Positions 1 through 6,880 of a stretch of DNA of 13,851 nt are shown here, one piece after another. Source of the DNA: an uncultured Selenomonadaceae bacterium. GTDB lineage: Bacteria; Bacillota; Negativicutes; Selenomonadales; Selenomonadaceae. Where the stretch lies: positions 1-13,851 of the forward strand of contig CALZDE010000033.1 of NCBI GenBank assembly GCA_945637225.1, given 5' to 3'. Positions within the stretch are counted from its first letter, which is position 1, and every line of letters begins with the position of its first letter. The translations under genes were made by a program, and so were the position numbers. The notes beneath the pieces were generated by a model, which saw only the letters and a program-made list of their open reading frames with translations, did not search any database and was not told the origin of the DNA.

Positions 1-22
1 TTAATTAACTGAAAAATTATTG

Positions 23-49
23 AAGTGCACCTTGAGGGGTGCACTTTTT
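23..49 (+). terminator. Intrinsic terminator of the gene upstream of the window
   Basis: A 9-bp perfect stem, AAGTGCACC (23-31) with GGTGCACTT (38-46), closes a 6-base loop and runs into a T tract (45-49). It sits directly before the gyrA promoter, so it should end plus-strand transcription entering from the left. By the common gyrB-gyrA order that upstream gene could be gyrB, but none of its coding sequence is visible. Confidence 0.85.
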
Positions 50-51
50 CA

Positions 52-80
52 TAGACAAAAACGTAAAAATGTGTTATAAT
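52..80 (+). promoter_or_regulatory. Promoter of gyrA
   Basis: The -35 element TAGACA (52-57) matches TTGACA at 5 of 6 positions. It lies 17 bases before a perfect TATAAT (75-80), which also carries an extended -10 TGT (72-74). Transcription would start near 87, giving a leader of about 55 bases before the chosen start. Because a terminator precedes it, gyrA appears to be transcribed independently of the upstream gene. Confidence 0.85.
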
Positions 81-140
81 AATGCTTTAAGATTGGCATT
101 GAAATAAGTGTTTTTTTTAGATAAATTTGAGGTGAAAATA

Positions 141-2648
141 TTGGCTTTTGAAGATGAAGAAATTAAGGGAAAAAGCGAACTGGCATTTGGTGAAGGGAAG
201 ATTCTTCCTGTAAATTTGGAACAGGAAATGAAGAATTCCTATATCGATTACGCCATGAGTGTAATTGTATCCAGAGCAATTCCAGATGTTCGTGACGGCC
301 TGAAGCCAGTTCATAGGCGTATTCTCTATGCTATGCAGGAAGCTGGCATGACTCCGGGCAAGCCTTACAAGAAATCCGCACGTATTGTCGGTGAAGTATT
401 AGGTAAATATCATCCTCATGGTGACAACTCTGTTTATGATGCTATTGTGCGTATGGCACAGGATTTTTCCATGCGTTATATGCTCGCTGATGGTCATGGC
501 AACTTTGGTTCTGTCGATGGCGACCCAGCGGCGGCAATGCGTTATACTGAGGTCCGTATGTCCCGTATCTCTGAGCTTATGCTTCAGGATATTGATAAGG
601 ATACTGTAGATTTTGTTCCTAACTATGATGAATCCTTAAAGGAACCAGCTGTTCTGCCTTCTAAGTTTCCAGAGCTTCTGGTAAATGGTACTTCTGGTAT
701 CGCTGTTGGTATGGCTACTAATATTCCTCCACATAATCTTGGTGAGGTAATAGACGGTACTCTCATGCTCATTGACAACCCAGAAACTACTGTAGAGGAA
801 CTGATGGGTGTAATAAAGGGCCCTGATTTCCCTACTGGCGGTCTTATCATGGGCAAGAGCGGTATCAAGGATGCGTACACCACTGGCCGAGGCAGTATCA
901 GAATGAGAGCACAGGTTCATACTGAGACCATGTCAAACGGCAAGCCTCGTATTGTTGTTACTGAGCTTCCTTATCAGGTAAATAAGGCTCGTCTGATTGA
1001 GAAAATTGCTGATTTAGTACGTGATAAGCAGATTGAGGGTATCACTGACCTGCGTGATGAATCTGACCGCAACGGTATGAGCATTGTTATTGAGCTTCGC
1101 CGTGATGCAAATGCAGATGTAGTTTTAAATCAGTTATATAAGCACACTTCCCTGCAGGAAACATTTGGTGTTATTATGCTGGCTTTGGTAGATGGTCAGC
1201 CACAGGTACTCAACCTTAAGGAAGTGCTCCATTATTACATTAAGCATCAGGAGGATGTTATCACACGCCGTACCAGATATGAGCTGAAGAAGGCTGAGGC
1301 ACGTGCTCATATTTTAGAGGGCTTGAACATCGCTCTTGACCATCTTGATGCAGTTATTTCCACTATCAGAAGCTCCCGTACCGGTGAAATCGCTAAGGCG
1401 GCACTCATGGAGGGCTTCAAGCTTAGTGATAAGCAGGCACAGGCAATCCTCGATCTTCGTCTCCAGAGACTTACCGGTCTTGAGCGTGACAAGATTGAGG
1501 AGGAATATCAGGAAATTCTGAAGAAAATAGACTGGCTGAAGTCTGTACTGGCTGATGAAGGCAAGATTCTTGCTATTATCAAGGAAGAGCTGACAGCGGT
1601 TAAGAATAAGTACAATGATGACCGCCGTACCAGTATTACCCGTGACAGCAGTGACATCAGCATGGAAGACCTCATTCCTGATGATGATGTAGTGGTTACT
1701 CTTACACATAACAATTACATCAAGCGTATGCCTCTTGCTACCTACAAGAATCAGAAGCGTGGCGGTCAGGGTATTGTGGGCATGAAGACAAAGGATACTG
1801 ACTTTGTGGAGAACATTCTTATTACCACAAATCATCACGTTATCCTGTTCTTTACCAACAGAGGCCGTCTCTACTATCTGAAGGCTTATGAAATTGCAGA
1901 GTCCAGCCGTCAGGCGAAGGGTACAGCTATCGTAAATCTCATAAATCTTGATCAGGATGAAAAGATTACAGCGGTTATCCATGTACGTGAATTTAAGCCT
2001 GACAGATACCTCTTTATGGCTACCAAGAATGGTGTAGTTAAGCGTGTTCAGATGTCTGAGTTTAAGTCAAGAAGCAGTATCGGTGTAAGAGCAATAAGCC
2101 TTGATGAAAGCGATGAGCTGATTGGCGTTAAGTTTACTGATGGCACTAAGACTATTATCATGGGTACCAAGCATGGTATGGCAATTACCTTTGAAGAAAC
2201 TCAGGTTCGTTCTATGGGCCGCAGTGCAAGAGGTGTAAGAGGTATCAAGCTTGATGATGATGATGAAATTGTAGGCATGGATACCATTAAATCTGATGGC
2301 AAGGTTCTGACTGTTTCTGAAAACGGCTTGGGCAAACGTACTCCTATTGAGGAATACACCGTTCATAATCGTGGCGGTAAGGGTATGATTAATATGAAGA
2401 TTACCGAAAGAACTGGCAACGTAGTAGGTATCAAGGTAGTGCGTCCAGGTCAGGAGGTAATGCTCATTTCTACCGATGGTGTCATTATCCGCACAGATAT
2501 TGATGAAATCAGCATTATAAGCCGTAATTCTCAGGGTGTAAAGCTCATGTCCGTAGGTGATTCTGATAAGGTAGCTTCCTTTGCTACTATTAATCAGAAA
2601 TCTGAGGATGGCAAGGACTACACTGAGGACAATGCAAATAATAAATAA
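141..2648 (+). CDS. gyrA: DNA gyrase subunit A
   Basis: Breakage-reunion subunit of gyrase, the ATP-driven type II topoisomerase that adds negative supercoils as an A2B2 complex with GyrB. I place the start at TTG 141 because GAGGTG (129-134) sits 6 bases upstream, giving 835 residues; a GTG at 108 would add 11 residues but has no ribosome site. The catalytic tyrosine is Y135 in AAAMRYTEVR, preceded by R134. The quinolone pocket HPHGDNSVYD spans about 91-100. The C-terminal DNA-wrapping pinwheel begins near 520 and carries the GyrA box QKRGGQG (538-544), which marks it as GyrA and not topoisomerase IV ParC. The tail is short and acidic. One oddity: residue 96, equivalent to E. coli Ser83, is Asn, while the Asp87 equivalent (D100) is kept. 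The gene has its own promoter and terminator. Confidence 0.97.
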   Translation: MAFEDEEIKGKSELAFGEGKILPVNLEQEMKNSYIDYAMSVIVSRAIPDVRDGLKPVHRRILYAMQEAGMTPGKPYKKSARIVGEVLGKYHPHGDNSVYDAIVRMAQDFSMRYMLADGHGNFGSVDGDPAAAMRYTEVRMSRISELMLQDIDKDTVDFVPNYDESLKEPAVLPSKFPELLVNGTSGIAVGMATNIPPHNLGEVIDGTLMLIDNPETTVEELMGVIKGPDFPTGGLIMGKSGIKDAYTTGRGSIRMRAQVHTETMSNGKPRIVVTELPYQVNKARLIEKIADLVRDKQIEGITDLRDESDRNGMSIVIELRRDANADVVLNQLYKHTSLQETFGVIMLALVDGQPQVLNLKEVLHYYIKHQEDVITRRTRYELKKAEARAHILEGLNIALDHLDAVISTIRSSRTGEIAKAALMEGFKLSDKQAQAILDLRLQRLTGLERDKIEEEYQEILKKIDWLKSVLADEGKILAIIKEELTAVKNKYNDDRRTSITRDSSDISMEDLIPDDDVVVTLTHNNYIKRMPLATYKNQKRGGQGIVGMKTKDTDFVENILITTNHHVILFFTNRGRLYYLKAYEIAESSRQAKGTAIVNLINLDQDEKITAVIHVREFKPDRYLFMATKNGVVKRVQMSEFKSRSSIGVRAISLDESDELIGVKFTDGTKTIIMGTKHGMAITFEETQVRSMGRSARGVRGIKLDDDDEIVGMDTIKSDGKVLTVSENGLGKRTPIEEYTVHNRGGKGMINMKITERTGNVVGIKVVRPGQEVMLISTDGVIIRTDIDEISIISRNSQGVKLMSVGDSDKVASFATINQKSEDGKDYTEDNANNK

Positions 2649-2669
2649 ATTTATATATAAAATAGAAAG

Positions 2670-2705
2670 AAATTGCAGGGAAATTATATTTTCTCTGCAA
2701 TTTTT
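2670..2705 (+). terminator. Terminator of gyrA
   Basis: A 14-bp stem with one G-U pair, AAATTGCAGGGAAA (2670-2683) with TTTCTCTGCAATTT (2690-2703), is followed by a T run to 2705. It begins 21 bases after the gyrA stop codon. Confidence 0.9.
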
Positions 2706-2707
2706 GC

Positions 2708-2736
2708 TTGAATAATAGTTGAATTTGTATTATAAT
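2708..2736 (+). promoter_or_regulatory. Promoter of nagB
   Basis: TTGAAT (2708-2713), 17 bases of spacer, then a perfect TATAAT (2731-2736). It lies immediately after the gyrA terminator. The ribosome site GAAAGGGG (2765-2772) lies 9 bases before ATG 2782. I see no obvious NagR-type operator palindrome in the short leader. Confidence 0.8.
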
Positions 2737-2781
2737 ATGCGGAGGGCTATCTCACTAATGTGTAGAAAGGGGTTTTAGTAA

Positions 2782-3507
2782 ATGAATGTTGTTGTAGTAG
2801 ATACTTATAAGGAAATTGGTGAAAAGGCGGCAGATATTTTTGTAGCACAGCTTCTGATGAAGCCAAATTCTATTTTGGGATTAGCTACTGGCAGTACGCC
2901 TTTATCTCTTTATGAGGCTTTAATCCAGCGTTATAAGGATGGGAAGATTGATTTCAGCCAGGTGACAAGCTTTAATCTTGATGAATATGTAGGCTTGGCT
3001 CCAGACCACGAGCAGAGCTATCGTTATTTCATGGAAAAAAATCTGTTTGAGCATATAAATATTGATAAGAATAAAACTTATGTTCCTGATGGTCTGGTAA
3101 AGGATGCAGATGCTTTTGGCAAGGCTTATGACCAGCAGATTAAGGATATGGGATACATTGACCTGCAGATTTTAGGTATCGGTGCTAATGGTCATATCGG
3201 CTTCAATGAGCCTGATAAGATATTTACTTATGCTACACATAAGGTTGATTTAGCGGAAACAACTATCAAGGCAAATTCCCGCTTCTTTGATTCTATTGAT
3301 GATGTTCCAAAGCAGGCTATAAGTATGGGTATCGGTACTATTATGAAATCCAAGAAAATCATACTCATGGCTACTGGTGAAGCAAAGGCTCAGGCTATCC
3401 GTGACGCCATCTATACTGACCCAGCTCCAGAACATCCAGCATCTATTTTGCAGTTCCATCAGAATGTAACTGTAATCGTAGATAAGGAAGCGGCATCACT
3501 TCTTTAA
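2782..3507 (+). CDS. nagB: Glucosamine-6-phosphate deaminase
   Basis: Cytosolic enzyme that converts glucosamine-6-phosphate to fructose-6-phosphate and ammonia, feeding amino sugars into glycolysis and opposing GlmS. It has 241 residues, the length of the short Bacillus NagB; the allosteric E. coli enzyme is longer. Visible motifs are the phosphate-binding loop LATGSTP (34-40), FNLDEYVGL with the proton-transferring D67, and GANGHIGFNEP with H138 and E143. The position of E. coli Asp141 is Asn136, as in Bacillus-type enzymes, so this is not a defect. It stands alone between its own promoter and terminator; nagA and sugar transporters are not adjacent, so it is not part of a nag operon in this window. 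The start ATG 2782 is supported by GAAAGGGG. Confidence 0.96.
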   Translation: MNVVVVDTYKEIGEKAADIFVAQLLMKPNSILGLATGSTPLSLYEALIQRYKDGKIDFSQVTSFNLDEYVGLAPDHEQSYRYFMEKNLFEHINIDKNKTYVPDGLVKDADAFGKAYDQQIKDMGYIDLQILGIGANGHIGFNEPDKIFTYATHKVDLAETTIKANSRFFDSIDDVPKQAISMGIGTIMKSKKIILMATGEAKAQAIRDAIYTDPAPEHPASILQFHQNVTVIVDKEAASLL

Positions 3508-3525
3508 AAATAAATTTAGGCATAG

Positions 3526-3562
3526 AAAAAGGCTCTGCATTTCTGCAGGGCCTTCAATTTTT
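3526..3562. terminator. Bidirectional terminator between nagB and the convergent unit
   Basis: An 11-bp stem with one wobble, AAGGCTCTGCA (3529-3539) with TGCAGGGCCTT (3544-3554), has a 4-base loop TTTC. A T run follows on the plus strand (3558-3562), and an A run precedes it (3526-3530), which is a T run on the minus strand. It can therefore stop nagB transcription and also transcription of the minus-strand gene that ends at 3571. Confidence 0.88.
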
Positions 3563-3570
3563 GTTCTGTT

Positions 3571-4524
3571 TTACACATCAGCATGTTCGACAATAGGCTG
3601 TGAGCGGTACATTGTTACTATACTGCCTATGATATTGCCTATAATCTTTGATATAGTGCCACCTCTTGCTCCAATGCCAATATTCTGCTTCTTCATAGGG
3701 ATATCCTTCCAGTAAGGAGTTTCGGAGTGACTTCCCATAGCAAAGAGCATACGTTCTCTTGGGAGAACCGGATTCAGCATGATACCCATGTGATTAGTGA
3801 TGATTTTTTTTATGTCAGTATACTTCAGATTTGAGGTTTTACCGCTATCATCCATGAAGGTGATTTTCTCGACACCTATGATAATAGTTCTGTTGAAAAA
3901 CTTCTCACTTAACTTAAACATAATGCCATCATTGTCAGGGGCGTTATTAACTACTTTTTTCTGTACGTTGTAGTTGTCGCTTAGCTGGAGCTGAACATTT
4001 TCCACACAGGAAATAATATCTGAAACAATGTCATTTTCATTCTTTGGAGAAGCGGCTGCAGCTGGAGCTGGAGCTGTTTTTTTAGGCTCGGCTGGTACAG
4101 CTGCTGGCTGAACCGGAGCTTCAGCAGATAGAGTGGACTTTACGCCGGATAATTCACGGTCTTTGGCAGATAATTCCTGTCTCATTCTCTCAAGCTCACG
4201 CTTTGCTTCTTCTAGCTCTTTGGCCAGCTCAGCGGCAGTTTTCTCGTGAGAATATGCATCCAGCCAAATCTGAAGAGCTTCCTGTACAGCTTTGGCGTCA
4301 AGGAAATTATCATAAGCGATGGTATCAACGGCCTCATTAATTGAGTCTGGATTGTAATCACCCTCGACAATCTGCTTTACACAGCCACTCTGATATATAA
4401 TAGCTAACAGTTTTCTTTCTCTGCGGTTGTCAGGGAAGTACTTCTGTAACAGAGTATCCATTTCCTTTGCATCAGGAAAGGTGCGGTTGATAGAACTTAC
4501 CAATGTTTTTAATACAATATTCAT
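3571..4524 (-). CDS. Unrecognised cytosolic coiled-coil protein linked to an LCP gene
   Basis: A 317-residue protein I do not recognise. It has no signal peptide. Residues 1-92 look all-helical and end in a VQEALQIWLDAY pattern. Residues about 93-128 are a heptad-rich, highly charged coiled coil (AELAKELEEAKRELERMRQE). Residues 129-165 form an Ala/Pro/Lys-rich flexible linker. Residues about 166-317 form a second domain with a probable beta-rich core (NRTIIIGVEKITFMDDSG, KYTDIKKIITNHMGI) that by eye resembles the small PH/GRAM-like fold, and a glycine/isoleucine-rich stretch near 282-305. The start ATG has AGGAG (4535-4539 on the complement) 10 bases upstream. It begins 61 bases after the LCP gene with no terminator between, so the two are probably co-transcribed and this protein may act in envelope or surface assembly; that role is inference only. 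Confidence 0.85.
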   Translation of the reverse strand: MNIVLKTLVSSINRTFPDAKEMDTLLQKYFPDNRRERKLLAIIYQSGCVKQIVEGDYNPDSINEAVDTIAYDNFLDAKAVQEALQIWLDAYSHEKTAAELAKELEEAKRELERMRQELSAKDRELSGVKSTLSAEAPVQPAAVPAEPKKTAPAPAAAASPKNENDIVSDIISCVENVQLQLSDNYNVQKKVVNNAPDNDGIMFKLSEKFFNRTIIIGVEKITFMDDSGKTSNLKYTDIKKIITNHMGIMLNPVLPRERMLFAMGSHSETPYWKDIPMKKQNIGIGARGGTISKIIGNIIGSIVTMYRSQPIVEHADV

Positions 4525-4585
4525 AATATATTTACTCCTGTCTATATAAAATAAATATTATTTTGCTGATATTACTTTAGAAATT

Positions 4586-5917
4586 TTATTGATTTTTTCC
4601 TTTCTGTGCAGTTGGTTCTGGGACAGATGGGGTTTCCTCAATTTCTATTATACGAGGTGAGGATGGGTAGGAGGCATCAGAAGACTGGGAAGAATTACTG
4701 TTGGTGTCAGATGTAGTATCAATAGTAAAACCATTAGTATCATTTTCTGTTTTGCTAGTAGTGGTATCATTACTGATATTGTCTTTTTCCTGAGTGTTTT
4801 TATCCTTAGCTGTGCTTGAAGGTTCGCTTCTGTCATCAGAGCGTCTGTTCTTCTCAAAGGATCTTTCTTCCTTTTCAATGTGTCTGTTATGGTCCTCTTC
4901 ACTGATATGAACGGCACTTGAAGGAATTTCCTTGGTGTATTCAATGCTTTCCTTTTCCCAGGCATCTCTGTCGGAGGAGCTGGTAGTAACATCAAGTGTT
5001 TCGGCTACGATATGGCGAAGTTTCTTAAGGTCAGGTACAAGATAGCTTATGCCGTCTATATACATGTACTGGCCAGGGACTACGTTGGTTTCTAAACTGT
5101 TCTTGTGAGCATCCTTCAGGGAGAAGGCAAGTTCCATCATCTGCTTCAGGGAAAGGTCAGTCTTTACGGCACTGAAAATTTCTTTGATTATGTTTGGCAG
5201 ACTAGGAATAATAGCTGGAGAGGTCACTTTATCCAAAACGGCCTTCATGAAATTCTGCTGACGTCTTACACGGCCAATATCGCCTTCCTCGTCACGATAG
5301 CGAACATAGGTAATAGCGGTCTTGCCGTCCATATGCTGCATACCAGGCTGGAAGTCAATGAGAAGTCCGCCGTCATCATCCCAAGGGTCCTCATAATACA
5401 TACGCTTTTCTACGTCAATATCTACACCGCCAATGGCATCAATAATGCGAGGGAAAGCATGGGTATCTATAATTACGTAATGGTCAATGCTTACATCAAG
5501 AAGGTTTTCTACGGTACTCTGACTGAGCTTGTGACCGCCGTAAGCATAGGCATGATTAATCTTTTCATAACCGTGACCTTTTATTTTTACTCGGGTATCT
5601 CTAGGTACTGAAAGAAGTGCAGCCTTGTCTTTTTTTGGGTCGATGGTGGCTATCATCAGGGTATCGGAACGCCCTACATCATCCTGACGCTGGTCAACGC
5701 CCATAAGCATGACGATTGTTTTATCCGTAGCGGCAATACGTTTTTCTGTCTTAGCCGGTGTTTTTTCTGGTTTGTCAAAAAGACTGCTGGAGGAAGCATA
5801 ATAAGCTCCTGCACAGGCTGCTACGAGAAATGCAATTACAAGGAGAAAACCGGTGATAAATCCGCTTCTCTTTTTCTTCCTTGTATTCTGTTGTCTTGGT
5901 GGTATCATATCGCTCAA
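4586..5917 (-). CDS. LytR-CpsA-Psr (LCP) family envelope protein
   Basis: Membrane-anchored extracytoplasmic protein of the LCP family, whose members transfer polyprenyl-phosphate-linked glycopolymers onto peptidoglycan. It has 443 residues. A basic N-terminus (NTRKKKRS) precedes one membrane segment at about 19-41. The LCP domain spans about 66-235: VMLMGVDQR, GRSDTLMIATID (82-93), SVPRDTRV (103-110), INHAYAYGG (120-128), DAIGGVDIDVEKRM (160-173) and YVRYRDEEGDIGRVRRQQ (204-221) supply the conserved Arg/Asp residues that bind the pyrophosphate and metal. Residues about 312-443 are a low-complexity Ser/Thr/Asn/Asp tail, likely disordered outside the membrane. I start it at TTG 5917, since AAAGGAG (5927-5933 on the complement) is 9 bases away; an ATG three codons later is poorly spaced. 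It is probably first in an operon with the 317-residue gene. Confidence 0.93.
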   Translation of the reverse strand: MSDMIPPRQQNTRKKKRSGFITGFLLVIAFLVAACAGAYYASSSSLFDKPEKTPAKTEKRIAATDKTIVMLMGVDQRQDDVGRSDTLMIATIDPKKDKAALLSVPRDTRVKIKGHGYEKINHAYAYGGHKLSQSTVENLLDVSIDHYVIIDTHAFPRIIDAIGGVDIDVEKRMYYEDPWDDDGGLLIDFQPGMQHMDGKTAITYVRYRDEEGDIGRVRRQQNFMKAVLDKVTSPAIIPSLPNIIKEIFSAVKTDLSLKQMMELAFSLKDAHKNSLETNVVPGQYMYIDGISYLVPDLKKLRHIVAETLDVTTSSSDRDAWEKESIEYTKEIPSSAVHISEEDHNRHIEKEERSFEKNRRSDDRSEPSSTAKDKNTQEKDNISNDTTTSKTENDTNGFTIDTTSDTNSNSSQSSDASYPSSPRIIEIEETPSVPEPTAQKGKNQ

Positions 5918-5967
5918 TTGCGAACTCTCCTTTACTGATTTTTGAAATTTACACTTATACGTATACT

Positions 5968-5996
5968 ATTATAATCCTTTAATGGTAAATAATCAA
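5968..5996 (-). promoter_or_regulatory. Promoter of the LCP operon
   Basis: Read on the minus strand: TTGATT (complement of 5991-5996), a 17-base spacer and a perfect TATAAT (complement of 5968-5973). The start site would fall near 5961, some 44 bases before the TTG start. The promoter lies about 30 bases from the nearest DnaA box (6025), so DnaA binding might influence it. Confidence 0.75.
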
Positions 5997-6024
5997 ATAT
6001 TTTCTTAGACTTTTTACAAGTATA

Positions 6025-6207
6025 TTATCCACAGATTTTTGGGGATGGTTTGTGGATAATTATTTCTGCTGATAGTGCTGTTTATTGTGTTATTTTCTAA
6101 AATAAAATGGACTATGTAGTAGTTATTAACATTTTTATCCACATTATCCACAGGCAAAAGTGAAAGATTTGTTCACTTATCCACAGAAAATGCTTAAATG
6201 TGGATTA
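6025..6207. other. DnaA-box cluster (origin-like or DnaA-titrating region)
   Basis: Five perfect copies of the DnaA-box consensus TTATCCACA lie within 161 bases: 6025-6033 (+), 6051-6059 (-), 6135-6143 (+), 6144-6152 (+) and 6177-6185 (+). A one-mismatch copy follows at 6199-6207 (-). The first two form an inverted pair with a 17-base gap; the third and fourth abut exactly. No coding sequence overlaps. Such clusters mark replication origins or DnaA-binding regulatory clusters. Proximity to gyrA fits the common dnaA-dnaN-recF-gyrB-gyrA neighbourhood, but dnaA itself is not in view, so whether this is oriC, part of a split origin, or a titration site is open. Confidence 0.85.
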
Positions 6208-6280
6208 AATTGGGTATAACTTTTACAGAAAGACAGTTTTTTTCTAGGAGCGAACACGATATACACAGAATACCGTGGAT

Positions 6281-6330
6281 TTCTCAAAATAAAATTTTTT
6301 TTATTTTAATATAAAAATAAAAGGATTTTT
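6281..6330. other. Extremely AT-rich block, candidate DNA unwinding element
   Basis: Only four of these 50 bases are G or C; the core (6286-6320) is uninterrupted A/T with runs of A and T. It lies 73 bases from the last DnaA box, the usual relative placement of an unwinding element in bacterial origins. AT-rich DNA upstream of cdd could also just be an UP-element-like promoter region, so its function is inferred from position. I could not identify a convincing DnaA-trio repeat. Confidence 0.5.
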
Positions 6331-6356
6331 GTGACTTAGGTCAAATATATTATTAG
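6329..6356 (+). promoter_or_regulatory. Candidate cdd promoter with a Crp/Fnr-like palindrome
   Basis: TTGTGA (6329-6334), a 16-base spacer and TATTAG (6351-6356) form a modest promoter. Overlapping it is TGTGA-N6-TCAAA (6330-6345), with an inner TGAC-N4-GTCA symmetry (6332-6343), which resembles a Crp/Fnr-family operator. E. coli cdd is Crp-activated, but which regulator this organism would use is unknown. A site overlapping the -35 would more likely repress than activate. Confidence 0.4.
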
Positions 6357-6411
6357 AGTAATCTTTAAAGTTAATTAAGCAAGAGATATTGTTTATAAGG
6401 GGGATTTTGAA

Positions 6412-6819
6412 ATGCTTAATGAAGATACTATTGATACTATGGTGAGAACAGCGAGGAATGCTAGAAATAATGCGTACGGTCCTTATTCTGAGACAATGAC
6501 TGGTGCGTGTGTATTGGCTAGCGATGGTACTTTGTATGGTGGCTGTAATGTAGAAAATAGTTCTCTTGGACTTTCTATGTGTGCAGAACGTGTTGCTATC
6601 TTCAAGGCTGTTTCTGATGGCAAGCAGGAATTTGATGGCCTGGCTGTTATTGGTGATACAGAGGAACCTTATATTCCATGTGGTGCCTGCTTGCAGGTAA
6701 TTCGTGAATTTAATATTCCAGAGCTGGTACTGGCAAATCTTGAAGGTGATATTCGTGTGGTTAACATAGAGGAAATCTCTAGTTTCTTTACTTACATGGG
6801 TACTAATCCAATACGCTGA
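6412..6819 (+). CDS. cdd: Cytidine deaminase
   Basis: Hydrolytic deaminase turning cytidine and deoxycytidine into uridine and deoxyuridine in pyrimidine salvage. At 135 residues it is the short, homotetrameric zinc type and not the longer dimeric E. coli type. Zinc ligands are C57, C90 and C93, in SMCAERVA and IPCGACLQV; the catalytic glutamate is E59. CNVENSS (45-51) carries the ribose-binding Asn and Glu. The ribosome site AAGGGGG (6397-6403) is 8 bases from ATG 6412. It probably forms an operon with the YitT-family gene downstream, as no terminator separates them. A SorC/DeoR-like regulator lies 1.3 kb downstream and could be the nucleoside-responsive regulator, though this is inference. 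Confidence 0.95.
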   Translation: MLNEDTIDTMVRTARNARNNAYGPYSETMTGACVLASDGTLYGGCNVENSSLGLSMCAERVAIFKAVSDGKQEFDGLAVIGDTEEPYIPCGACLQVIREFNIPELVLANLEGDIRVVNIEEISSFFTYMGTNPIR

Positions 6820-6880
6820 TAGTTGTGATAATATGGAAGGTGCTATAAAAGAATTAAATCAGGATGAAGGCAATCAGGGG

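Noticed and set aside
1314..1982. A 222-codon minus-strand open frame inside gyrA, plus smaller frames on either strand there
   Set aside because: They lie wholly within a confidently identified gyrA and show no protein-like domains or ribosome sites. They arise from the codon bias of gyrA.
2782..3507. NagB lacking the catalytic Asp of the E. coli GNDGH motif (Asn136 here)
   Set aside because: Bacillus-type NagB enzymes also carry Asn at this position, so it is a subfamily feature and not a loss of activity.
4648..4995. A 115-codon second minus-strand frame within the LCP tail
   Set aside because: It is an out-of-frame reading of a low-complexity Ser/Thr/Asn region, which readily yields open frames.
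5105..5611. A 168-codon plus-strand frame opposite the LCP gene
   Set aside because: It is antisense to conserved LCP motifs, with no promoter or ribosome site and no recognisable domain.
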